Shown piece after piece: positions 1-11,400 of a stretch of 64,000 nt of DNA (its first letter is position 1; each line of letters begins with the position of its first letter). Made by a program: the position numbers and the translations under genes. The notes beneath the pieces are model-generated. The model was given only the letters and a program-made list of their open reading frames with translations. It ran no database searches and was not told the DNA's origin. Source of the DNA: Haliclona indistincta. Lineage: Eukaryota > Porifera > Demospongiae > Haplosclerida > Chalinidae. Location: positions 12,195,764 through 12,259,763 of the forward strand of contig OZ024787.1 of NCBI GenBank assembly GCA_964017065.1, given 5' to 3'.

Positions 1-384
1 AAGATTTCTAACGAAATCAAAAGGATGTAGGGATAAAGAAATCTGCTACTGGTCCACAATGTAAACCAACAAGGAGCAAGCATGGAATGGTAACACGATT
101 GACTTGCTAACAGACCATAGATCCCTACATCAGTGGCTGACTACAGCAGTTCTGCTAGTTGCTATTGACTGACACCTGACATGCATTGGTTAGCTTGTGA
201 CAAAATAATTATAGTATAGTCAAAATGTTATGTACAGCCACTGATGTAGGGATCTATGGTCTGTTAGCAAGTCAATCGTGTTACCATTCCATGCTTGCTC
301 CTTGTTGGTTTACATTGTGGACCAGTAGCAGATTTCTTTATCCCTACATCCTTTTGATTTCGTTAGAAATCTTTTTATTTTCTT
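1..384 (-). mobile_element. FB1-a, foldback head of an FB1 element (partial)
   Basis: Two inverted arms of about 120-150 bp face each other (about 1-115 and 230-384) around a loop of roughly 110 bp. The arms carry the FB1 head signature, with GATTTC / GAAATC palindromes at the outside and CCCTACATCAGTGGCTG next to the loop. The right end (rc of AAGAAAATAAAAAG) abuts a LINE reverse transcriptase frame, so this copy is inserted in that LINE. The rest of the element lies to the left of the window. Confidence 0.75.
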
Positions 385-1440
385 GTAATAAAAAGGAGTG
401 GGCCAAGTACTGAGCCCTGCGGGACCCCAGACAGAACAGGAAGATTGGAGGATTCATCACCATTGACAACAACCCTCTGATCCCTCTCAGTAAGGTAGCT
501 TGTAATCCAATTTAACAAGAATTTGTCGATTCCTAAGTTCTCAAGTTTGTGTAGTAATGGACGGTGAGGGACAGAATCGAAAGCCTTACGTAGGTCAAAG
601 AATACTGCACAAACATCAGACTTAGCCTCAAGGTGAAGGTGCCAATCATGTACCACAGACAACAATGCAGTAGTAGTGGACTTCCCTGCTAGAAAACCCC
701 ATTGACTATTCTCTAACAAATGATTGTCATTAATATAGTCAATAAGAATGGAGGAAACATGACGCTCAAGGATTTTAGAACAGACTGAGAGCAAGGAAAT
801 GGGTCGATAGTTGGACAGCTCAGTAGCAGCTTTATCTTTTGGAATAGGAACCACAGTAGAGGTTTTCCATGCAGAAGGTACAACACCAGTTTGAATTGAG
901 AGATTAAACAACTTTGTTATCACAGGAGCAATACTGACAGCCGTGTGCTTTAGCATTTTACCAGATATTCCATCTGGGCCACTGGCTTTGGAAGTATCTA
1001 TCGACAGTAACAATTCAAGAACTTCATCCTCAGTACACAGCAGATCATCAGGGAATTCAGATGGAGAAAGATCTAAAGATTCATGGACACTAAGAGGTGA
1101 ACAGGATTGATTGAAACAGGATGCAAAAAAGACATTTAAAGCATTAGCTTTAGCAGCAGGAGTCATTGCTACATCACCATTTGGAAGGGTAAGGCTGGGA
1201 ATTGTAATAGTATTCTTGTTCAGAAACTTAACAGATTTCCAGAAATCAGAACTACTGGCACCACACAAACTACGGAAATACTTGTTTTTGGCAGATCTTA
1301 ACATAGCAACAACTCTATTTCGAGACTTCGAATAGGCCTTGGAGAGATAGTCATTATTTGAACGCTTAAGTTTTTTATAAAGATTATTTCTCTTCCTCGT
1401 AGCCTGGATGATGTCTTTACTAAGCCAGGGGATATCGTGT
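385..1440 (-). pseudogene. LINE (non-LTR) reverse transcriptase fragment
   Basis: One open minus-strand frame of about 350 codons encodes part of a non-LTR reverse transcriptase. Visible blocks are SKASGPDGISGKMLK, LSNYRPISLLSVCSKILE, motif A FFDLRKAFDSVPH and motif B SGVPQGSVLGPLLF. The frame stops being RT just before the catalytic YADD-type motif C, where the FB1-a head is inserted. The 5' side ends abruptly at about 1440 against receptor 3'-flanking DNA, so the copy is 5'-truncated as LINEs usually are. The motif spelling is Jockey/CR1-like; the exact clade is not determined. The frame has no stops, which suggests a fairly recent insertion. Confidence 0.85.
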
Positions 1441-1674
1441 TTGAATTAATAATGATAATAAAATTAATGATAAGACAACTGACACTTGCATGTAAGTGAT
1501 GTGAACTCATGCAAGATTATAAAGATCATTATACTTAGATCGGTACTAGCTATAGTCTACTGAAATAGCACTAACTAGCTAAGATCATTGCAGAACAATA
1601 ATTTTAAAGCAGCAATACGTAAGAGAACAACAATACTTATGTATAGTATAATCTATCCTCATCACCAGCATCAC
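1441..1674. other. 3' flank of receptor R8, duplicated noncoding block
   Basis: This AT-rich stretch matches the DNA that follows the stop codons of the other kinase-less receptors (about 14530-14770, 31205-31445 and 50255-50480). Shared text includes TTAATGATAAGAC and ACTAGCTATAGTCTACTG. It holds no open frame. Its presence suggests the receptor array continues past the left edge of the window. Confidence 0.6.
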
Positions 1675-2919
1675 AAGAAATTAAAAAGATTTCTATCGAA
1701 ATCAAAAGGATGTAGTGATGAAGAAATCTACCACTGGTTCACAATGTAAACCAACAAGGAACAAGCATAGAATGGTAACACGATTGACTTGCTAACAGAC
1801 CATAGATCCCTACATCAGTGGCTGCTGTGGCCAGACTATAGCTAGTTAAGCTATTTACTGTTGACTGACACTTTGAAAAGAATTCAGCTTGTGACAAAAT
1901 ATTGATCTTATGTACAGTCACTGATGTAGGGATCTATGGTCTGTTAGCAAGTCAATCGTGTTACCATTCTATGCTTGTTCCTTGTTGGTTTACATTGTGA
2001 ACCAGTGGTAGATTTCTTCATCACTACATCCTTTTGATTTCGATAGAAATCTTTTTAATTTCTTGTTTGTGTCCTTTTTTCTTTTTAGTGAAGTGCAGTT
2101 CAATATCATGCATGTACGGAGAAGTCTTTGTTTCCACCATTAGTTTAGTATTCCTGTTGTTGATGGCTTTTCTTAAACTTGTAGCTAAAGTTAAATATCA
2201 GGTCTGCCTAGTATCAGGTCTGCCTAGTTGCCTACGCATGCATGCGGTGCATACGAGCCCCACCCACACTTGTTTGTAGATCTACACGGCGGTTATAACT
2301 ATCTGGCAAGTGCAGAATGGCGATCCTACACGAGCTTACCGTTCTTCGAAGACTCCAGACAAATGCCGGGTGTGTGTTCTCCATGATAGTGATCCAATCA
2401 TCCACACGGCGCAGCGATACTTTTAGCTGCTTGGTCACGTGCACTACCCATTGCTAATTGGTCACGTGCGTATTGCGCAATCACAATAATGGCGTCTAAC
2501 ACTAAGCTGACAATGGATCACGATCGAGAAATCGCGGAACTTAGATCGCCGTTACGCTAAAAACAAAGCTCAAAAGGCACATGCCAGGAGAATTTCACGA
2601 CTGTTCGTGGATGTTTTGGTCTCGGCACTGCTCGCGTAAAGGCGCTAGGCGAGTGGAAGAAAGAATAAGAAGAAAACGAAGATGACGAAACTCGATTTTC
2701 ACCGTTTCCAGGTTCGTCACTTTAGTAACAATTTCGAGCAATCTCCTTGCTACTGTAAGATGGGGGCAACGCCAGAGAGCAGATCTAAGTGTCTAAAGAC
2801 GTCTAAAATTCAACACCAGGCGAAATATCAGCGCTTGAACGCTAATACATTGTATGTAGCCGCCATCTTGTTTTCTCGTTCATCCCTACATAGGGAGACA
2901 CTACCGTGTCTCCCTAATA
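1675..2919 (+). mobile_element. FB1-b, full-length FB1 element
   Basis: The head AAGAAATTAAAAAGATTTC lies at 1675 with foldback arms to about 2060. A middle section carries promoter-like motifs (CACGTG and TTGCGCAAT, about 2440-2490) and a degenerate purine tract near 2660. The tail has GCCGCCATCTTG, CATCCCTACAT and a perfect hairpin (GGGAGACAC / GTGTCTCCC) ending CTAA at about 2918. It sits directly downstream of the R8 stop codon. Comparison with the empty sites at 31445 and 14765 shows insertion between A and T with no clear target duplication. Confidence 0.8.
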
Positions 2920-2920
2920 A

Positions 2921-5900
2921 CTATTTTCTTGATGATTCAGTGGTGTACTCTGATGAGTCATCTGTTGATTTTGAAGCCAACTCTTGCATATGAATATCCA
3001 CTGTCAACCCTGCATGTGTTAGGAGGAAAGTGCTGACAGATACATTGAAGTGTTCGATTATTTGTAGTAGTGTTATTATGATAATTACACTGTTGTTGTC
3101 TTGAAAATAGTAATCTGTACTGAACTTACTCGTGCATTTCTGACTGTCCTTTAGACAATGCATAGCAATCATTCTGTTGTAGCTGTATCTGATCAGCTGA
3201 TTGCTCTGATACTAGAGTATGACCATTGGAATCTCCAGTGTAGTCATCATTTGCATCGATACTGAGAAAAACAATTAATTATACTCTACTGTATACTAAG
3301 AACAACATTCGTATGTGGATCAGGAGAAGAACCATGGAAGAGTTAATCTGATTCATATTAATTGTAATATACTTCAATAGCTACCTAATCAATCTCATTT
3401 GCTGTCCATTTGTCTCAAGATTCATACTTGCATTCTAATATTTTTATTTGATCTCTTATCTATGAATGGCTATGTGACAAAAAGTACTTTGAGCTTACCA
3501 GAGCTCAATTACACGATATATTATTATTCTTTACGCTATACAGTACACATAACACATACATGATAGTGCACTCACTGTTGCTGGAGGGCAGTAGCATAGC
3601 ACACGTTCTGTTGTAGCTGTACTTGATGAGTGCAATATGCCTCATTCTGATGTAGCACTACACCATCTTGTTTTCTTTTATTTTCAGCATAGTCATAAAC
3701 ATCATCTCTGCAGGAATTATGTACCTATGTAGCTGGTTTCTTTATTAGGGAGGCACGGTAGTGCCTCCCTATGTAGGGTTGAACGAGAAAAAAAGATGGC
3801 GGCTACATACAATGTATTAGCGTTCAAACGCTGATATTTCACCTGGTGATGAATTTTATACGTCAAAAGACACTTAGATCTGCTCTCTGGCGTTGCCCCA
3901 TCTTACAGTAGCAAGGAGATTACTCGAAATTGTTGCTAAAGTGATGAACCTGGAAACGGTAAAAATCGAGTTTCGTCATCTTCGTTTTCTTCTTTCTTCC
4001 ACTGGCCTAGCACCTTTACGCGAGCAGTGCCGGGACCAAAACACCCACGAACAGTCGTGAAATTCTCCTGGCATGTGCCTTTTGAACTTAGTTTTTAGCG
4101 AAACGGCGATATAAATTCCGCGATTTCTCGATCGTGACCTAGTCAGGCGTGGCCTGCCTAATCGCATACTGTATATAGTCAGGGGACACTAGTATACACG
4201 ACTTGTGCCCGTCGCAGCTATAGCTGCGACCCAATCAGATTGCAGTATCAGTTATGAATCTAATTTAAAACGTAATAATTACGTAACACTACAGCTATAA
4301 TGGCAGCTGTATAGCACGTGTACGCCCACGCATGTTAATACTACATTAACCACTTCCTAAAATAATTGTAACCGCTACATTCCAGCGCGACGACTCAGGT
4401 ATACTAGTGTCCCCTGATTATATACAGTATGCGATTAGGCAGGCCACGCCTGACTAATCGTGACCATTGTCAGCTAAGTGTTAGACGCCATTAATGTGAT
4501 TGCGCAATACGCACGTGACCAAGCAGTGGTTAGCGCACGTGACCAAGCACTAGCTTGAGTATCTCCGCGCCGTATGGTTCACGGAGAACACATATCTGTA
4601 TGGAGTCTTCGAAGAACGGCAAGCTATAGGATCACCATTCTACGCTTGCCAGATATAAATTATAAGACTTAACCGCCGGCGCAGTACAGGTCAATAAACT
4701 GGAGTGGGCGGGGCTCGTATGCACTGCATGCATACATGCGTAGGCGAGCTGATAGTATAGCATAACAATTATTTTTTGCTACAAGTTTAAAGTAAAGAAA
4801 AGCCATCAACAACAAGAAACTAAACCAATGGTGGAACAAAGACGGCTCAGTACGTCCATGATATTTGAACTGCACTTCACTAAGAAAGTAAAAAGGACAC
4901 AAACAAGAAAATTAAAAAGATTTCTATTGAAATCAAAAGGATGTAGGGTTGTAAAATCTACCACTGGCTCACAATGTAAACTAACAAGGAACAAACATGG
5001 AATGGTAACACAATTGACTTGCTAACAGACCATAGATCCCTACATCAGTGGCTGTACACAAGCTGAACTGATACACGTCAGGTGTCAGCAGTCAACAAGT
5101 AGGTCAACCACACCAGCCACTGATGTAGGGATCTATGGTCTGTTAGCAAGTCAATTGTGTTACCATTCCATGTTTGTTCCTTGTTAGTTTACATTGTGAG
5201 CCAGTGGTAGATTTTACAACCCTACATCCTTTTGATTTCGATAGAAATCTTTTTAAATTTCTTTTATTTTGTCATCAAACAATGGTCATGAAAAATGTTT
5301 AGTTAGTGAACTCACTGTAGTTGCTGTTGGTTTCCATTACAAGAAGCATAGTCACATTCATTTTGTATCTGTACTTGAGTGTAGTAGTAGTCTGTTTTGT
5401 TCTGTTTCAACAATACATCATCATTAATTTCTGCATATCTGCGAATAATAATTATAGTAATCATAATGTGTATTCAGCTAGTGAACATACTGTTGTTGAT
5501 TTTCGTTGTCAATACATGAAGTAGCATAGCACTGATTATGCTGAAGCTCTACTTCATCATGTTTTCGGTACTTAGCAATGTCATGAGAGCTGCTGCAGTT
5601 TTCTGTTCGTGATCTCTTAGCTCTTCTTCTGAATATGACCTGTATCACCACTAACCCAATCACTGCAGCTAACATGGCGGCTATGACTAGCACCACGATC
5701 ACTGCTGCAATGGTCACTACACTGGCAGATCCCTGAGATTTAGTGTTCGGAATTGGTGCTGTGGTTGCACTAGCTACAGCTGTTAGAGAATTTGTACCAT
5801 TTCATGAAATAATAAATATAAGGAGAGATAATCGCAAAATGTTACCATTATATAACCATACAAAGATATCTCTGTATGATAGAATGATAGCGCCTTTAGC

Positions 5901-7815
5901 TATAAATACTAGTTATGATAGGCATTAATTTTTATTTGCATCCTGAAATGTTAATTATCAGCTTTTTGCTCAGTTACATTGTCAAATTGAAAATAAGGTA
6001 GACCTGCTGCTGCAGCTGTCAGCAGTTTTGTTTTAACAGCAGTTTCGTTGTCAACAGTTTTGTTTGTTCAGCTCCATGAATTCTTCTTGTTGATAAACTG
6101 TGAAGCACTGTGTATATCTGCAGTGCATGTGTGTGCAAGTGTTGCATACATGCATGCACTAAGCTTGATAGTCAATTAAACTTATCTTTGTCAGGAAGTT
6201 TGTTTATTATAGCCAGTGGGTCATGTATAGGTAGTGTTTTGATGCAGTCACTGACCTTTAAAGGATAGCGTGTTGATCATGATCTGTGTTGAAGAGGCTG
6301 GTGTTTTACTGATCATGGGCACTGCTGAAGGTTTGCTTGAAGTAACTATGTAGAGTTGATAGTTAACTTTTATGATTGCATTGCTCACAGCGTCTGACTC
6401 ACCAGTAATCAGAAAAGCATCCTCAGTTAGAGTAGTGGTTGAAGTTATTTGAATAGTGGTCCCTGTAGCAATAGTATATTATTGGCACTAGTCTTTCATG
6501 CAATGGTTTATATACATATTGGATATCTAAGTAATAATGTTTGCATGTAAATGAAAGTGCAATCATTGTAATGCGCATAATTTTATTGTAAAGCATCAGT
6601 TTACCTGTATTGATCTCTACAGTCACTAGCGGGTAGTCATATTGATTGTGAGGAATTGCAGTAGTAACACTGTCGAGCATGTCATTTTGAAAGTTCGCAG
6701 GACCATCACGTTCCTGATAGTACACAACTAATGCACTGTCTAATCTTGATGGTTGGTACACTCCCAGTATGTCTCCTTCATGGAACTCCAGTGGTGTGCT
6801 GAGGGTGTACTCAACAATATTTTTGCTATCTGGTGTACCGGAGGAAAGATAACTAAAATGTGCTTTGGTGTAGTTGCTTCCTCCAGTATTCCGCCATATT
6901 TGCAGCTCAGGCAATGCATCACCATTGTCTGCTTCAGCTCCGACTATCCACTTGGTGATGGAGCCATTACAGGTGAAGGTGATGTCTGGAAAGAGATGCT
7001 GTTGTAGTTCTCTTATCCTCACATTGTTGATGTTGACATTCAATGCACCTTGCTTCAGAGCAGAACGACTGAGGAAATTACCAGTGCAGCTGGGTGAATC
7101 TATAATGCATGTTACAGTGATGCTAAAGTAATAAAGTATTAATTTTGCTTAATGTATACCTGAAAAAGGAGATAAGAGGATCCGCTCATTTTTACGGAAA
7201 GCTGAGGAAGATAATGAATTTGGTATGGTGATTGATGTGGGATTATTATTGACTCGATAAGTAGTTGATGTGTTAGAATCATAGTACACTCTCACTATAC
7301 TATCTCTCTGGTCTGGTTGGTACATTCCCAACACATCTCCACTCTGGAATGATATGGGAGTGTTCAGGTTATACTGGAGCACTCCATCAGGACTGAAATC
7401 TCCTAGATTCAGTCTGATCTCCTGACTGTCTCGCCTACTGTACGTGTAGGTATTATTGCTATGATCAATCCTTCTCCATATCTGTATCTCAGGATACTGG
7501 TTTCTGCCTCCTCTGACAGCTCCGACTAAAAGAAGACTAGTCAAATTCCCAGTGCAGCTGAAGCTCTCAGAAGGAATCAATCTAAACTCATTATCTAGAC
7601 CACCTCCAGTACCTTCGCCCGCATCGCCTCCAGGAATCTTCTCTGCTCTTCTCTTGAGTAGTTCTAGCTCCATAAACCCACTAGTACAGCCATGAACTGC
7701 ATTGCACATGCACGCCAGTGTTCAATAATCTAGTCATAAATGTAATCCAAACCTCACCTTTGCTGCAAACAGTAAGAACACACATACACAATACTACAAG
7801 ACAGCGTAGCTTCAT
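2921..7815 (-). CDS. R8: kinase-less single-pass receptor of the RTK family, Tyr-rich tail
   Basis: Nine exons join in one frame of 694 codons: 7758-7815, 7160-7696, 6605-7099, 6256-6462, 5491-5779, 5316-5438, 3576-3707, 3130-3261 and 2921-3032. Exon 1 is a signal peptide starting MKLRC. Exons 2 and 3 are the two homologous ectodomain modules, each with an EIQIW/ELQIW motif and GD-x-LG-x-YQP, in symmetric phase 1-1 exons. Exon 4 is a Thr/Ser stalk. Exon 5 holds the membrane helix (about residues 458-487) followed by FRRRAK. Exons 6-8 are 123-132 bp, phase 2-2, and encode Gln-rich cassettes with N-x-x-Y motifs (HNQCY, QNEAY, QNVCY, QNDCY). No kinase exons exist before the stop. Two FB1 elements flank or split the gene. 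The function is inferred: a docking or decoy partner of the neighbouring RTKs. Confidence 0.82.
3745..5263 (-). mobile_element. FB1-c, FB1 element in an R8 intron, itself interrupted
   Basis: The hairpin tail (GGGAGGCAC / GTGCCTCCC) is at the low end and the foldback head ends at 5263. Removing the element restores the intron sequence seen in R6 near 22630, with host AA joined to TA and no duplication. A 317-bp MITE (4140-4456) interrupts it. The AAGATGGCGGC motif near the tail and the paired CACGTG sites are conserved. Confidence 0.82.
4140..4456. mobile_element. Mutator-like MITE nested in FB1-c
   Basis: Inverted repeats of 58 bp (4140-4197 and 4399-4456) differ at one base and begin TAGTCAGGCGTGG. 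They are flanked by a 9-bp direct repeat ATCGTGACC at 4131-4139 and 4457-4465. The other FB1 copies show the unoccupied site (ATCGTGATCC). A 9-bp duplication with long inverted repeats is typical of Mutator-like elements. No coding capacity is present. Confidence 0.85.
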
Positions 7816-8140
7816 TGTAGCTACGTAGGTACTGCGATTGAACTACGTGAAACATTCCTGCGTGTATCACGCAGGAGCGAGCGGCGTCATGCACAAACTC
7901 GTCACAAACTCGAGCGAGTTTGTGACGTAATGTTGCGTGACCTCGATTATGACCAACAATGACGCCACTCATGCGTTAAACTAGACAGAATTTTTAAATT
8001 AATGTTATTTGTACACTTTAATTATTAAATTTTCATCCATCATTCTTCTATAATGCAGCAGCATATCACTTAGCCACAATCCTAGACAGCATTCCAACAC
8101 TGCTTCGATGAGAATGTGGTCATTTTCGGAATAAATCAAT
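7816..8140 (-). promoter_or_regulatory. R8 promoter and 5' flank, conserved in the family
   Basis: The block upstream of the R8 ATG is repeated before R7, R6, R3 and R2. It contains a CRE-like TGACGTAA at 7923-7930, then GTGACCTCGAT, an AT-rich stretch around TTATTTGTACACTTTAATTATT and a distal block with ACAGCATTCCAACACTG. Conservation across paralogues in otherwise noncoding DNA supports a regulatory role. No TATA box was identified with confidence. Confidence 0.55.
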
Positions 8141-8429
8141 GAAACATTATCAGATGCTTTGTGCATACCACAACAAAATCACTAACAACATGAAAGTAGT
8201 AAATGTTCATGAACACATGAGTATGATCCATGCATGTGATGTCAGCACAATTAATATGTTTTACTAGAATACTGAACATGTTTGAGAATAATGCTAATCT
8301 ACTGATGAACCTGAAGGGAGTAGTACAAGGATAATAACAGATCAATGATTATACCATTGACTTTGATTAGTACTGTTTTTCTACAGACAGTAAACATTTG
8401 AAATTGAGTCTTGTGTGAATCCCTCGGTG
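8141..8429 (-). other. 3' region of R7, probable 3' UTR
   Basis: This follows the R7 stop codon and is repeated downstream of R4 (36980-37285) and R3 (42235-42524), for example GAACCTGAAGGGAGTAGTAC. No open frame is seen. It most likely contains the 3' UTR and the boundary with the R8 upstream block. Confidence 0.5.
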
Positions 8430-11400
8430 TCACATGTATTGCTGCTGCAGGTCAGAGTGCAGGTCAGATCCAGTCTCCAAAGGAGCTCCCAACATCGTGG
8501 ATCGAGAGCTCTTGTCTGGTAACCACTTCAGTAGTTGGTTGTCTGGTTGAGACAGGCTAGAGAATACAATACTGAACGAGGGTCTTCCTGATGCCTCAAG
8601 GTGCCTGTAAATTGCTTGCTTGAGACTGTAACTGTCATCAATTATTGATTTCTCACCAGCAATCCATCATGATCTGATACACTGCTCTGGGACAGCCAGG
8701 AGGAGGAGGGAGACGATATCCTGTATCAATGAGCCTAACTACCTAAAGAAATAATTATTATTGAAACCTAATATCAATCAAAATACTTTGTTGTAACTCT
8801 TACTTCGTGGTTTGTTTTCCCTTCAAATGGTTTGTGTCCCAGACTCCATATCTCATACATGAGTGCCCCATAGCTCCACACATCACTGGCTGTGGAGTAC
8901 TTCTTGAAATGAACAGCCTACAACAATTTCGTTTCTCTGCTGTAAAATAACATATTTATATTTGATCACCTCAGGAGCCGTCCATTTAATAGGAATCTTT
9001 CCTCCATGAGACACATAATAGTCACTATCAGACAAATCTCTTGACATCCCAAAATCAGCAATCTATAATATGATATACGGAAAGTTTCTTATAATTTATA
9101 AAGTACACAATATTATAATAGTCTCTCACTTTGCATGTTTTCTGGTCATCCACCAGTATGTTCCTGGCAGCAAGGTCTCGGTGAACAAAGCTCTTCTTGT
9201 ACAGGTACTCCATACCTGAGGCAATCTGACGACAGTACCCCAGCAACTCACTAGGTAGCGATGCTGGAGCCAGCTCTCCTGGACTGATGGTAAATGATAA
9301 ATGCATGAAATTTATATTTTTAGTGTGACTCACGTTGGTCTGAGTGTGTGTAGATACTCTCTGAGGTCTCCATTCTTCACCAGCTCCAACACTATCATTG
9401 TCTATCAAGAGGATCTCATAGTGCTATTAGACTGATAAACATGTCACTCACTGGTTCTGCCACAGTGACCACTCCATGCAATGTGACAATATTAGCATGA
9501 TGGAACTGGCCCATGATGGCTGCCTCCTGTAGGAACTTGACCTTCTCCACTTCAGATGCTTCCTTCTTTAGTGTCTTTATGGCAACATCCACAGGTCCAT
9601 CAGGAGAGGTCCACGCTCCTTTCTCCACCCATCCAAACTGTCCTGAACCAAGATGCTCACCAATCCTAATTCAACATCATATCATACAGTGATTCAGTAG
9701 AACTAGACTCACTTTATGTGTTGTCTCACAATCTCTCTGTACCTCTTATCAGCTAACTGACTGTAGATGGCCTCACAATCATTTGCTGGCTCCCAATAAT
9801 GAACTGTTTTTTTAAAGAATGAATGGTTGAGTGTATCATATTCCTCTTCCTTAATGAAGCGTATGATTATAGTGTTTTGGTATAATAATTTCAACATGTC
9901 TGTACCTGTGTTACAGTTGAATAGATATTCTCACTAAATTCATATTTCCCCTCTGAATCAGTAAAGTCTTTTCTCTGAGACTATGTAAACACACATTACG
10001 TATACGTAAGTGTACATTGTAGAAGTAATTTATATTTTCTCACCCACGTAGGCACAATAATTCCCCACTGGGATGTAGTAGTTGGTGACTGATGTTGATC
10101 TGTAATGGCTGGTTGCTCCTATCAAGACAGAATTTTAAATATGCACAACTGTTATTGTAGTATTGTTTTTTACATCTTACATATAGATTATCCTGTGTTG
10201 TATTGTTCACAGGTGTTTCATAGTTGCTAGCCTCCACAGTGCTATACAGCTCCATTAGCGGATGGTGTGTGTTTGGGTCTGTATGTGTAATGACAGTTTC
10301 AAACAGTGTCCAAAGTACAAATTGACCAATCCACACTTCAGCACATAACAATTTTATATTTGATTGTTTATAGTGAAACTAACTTTAACAATATGAATGA
10401 AAAATCTGTTTTATTATGAGTTGAATGAAAAATCATAATGCTACAAAGCAATGACAACTTAAGCTTGCATACATGTACCTGAGTAAACTGGGTTGTTAAG
10501 TTCTTTTAGGCTGTCATTACAAAGCACAGCTGTTCCTCTTTTCTTAGCTCTTCTTCTGAATATGAACAGAATCACCACTAACCCAATCACTGCAGCTAAC
10601 ATGGCGGCTATGATTAGCACCACGATCACTACTGCAATAGTCACTGCACTGTCAGATTCCTGAGATTCAGTGTTTGGAATCGGTGATGTGGTTGCGCTAG
10701 AAACAGCTGTTAGAGAATTTGTACCAATTTCTGTCAAATGTGAAAAGATATATATAATTGCGAGAATGTTACCATTACTCATGCATGGTTATAACTGTAT
10801 TATTGGTAGAATGCACATGTATGATAGCGCTTTTAGCTATAAATATTTGTAAAGCTAGTATTGTACGTATTTTGCATGGTGACGTGTATTTTGTCTTAAT
10901 TATCATTATCATCGTAAGCTATTTTGCTCAGTTACATTGTCGAATTCAAAATTTGTAAGTAAAGACCTGCAGCAGCAGCTTTGTTTATGTTAGTTCAGCT
11001 TCATTGATGTCTGAATTCTTGTTGTTGATAAACTGTGAAGCACTATGTATATCTGCAGTGCATGTGTTTGTGTGTGCAAGTGTTGATTATACATGCATGC
11101 GCTATATATAGTCATTTACAAGTAAACCTATCTTTGTCGGGAAGTTAGTTTATTGCAGTCAGTGGGTCACGTATATAGGTAGTGTTTTGATGCAGTCACT
11201 GACCTTTAGAAGATTCCGTGTTGATCATGATTAGTGTTGAAGAGGCTGGTGTTTCACTGATCATGGGCACTGCTGAAGATGTGCCTGTAGCAATAGCATG
11301 TTGGATATCATAAATGAAATTTAGCTGCATGTGGATTGAGTGTCTATAGAAAGTATTAATGTTTGCATGATAATGAAAGTGCAATCAATAATTATAATAT

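Noticed and set aside
10279..10311. Apparent loss of the splice acceptor before TLFETV in R7
   Set aside because: That acceptor would put a stop in frame in all RTK copies. The true acceptor is downstream (CATACAG/ACCCAAAC) and is intact in R3, R4 and R7.
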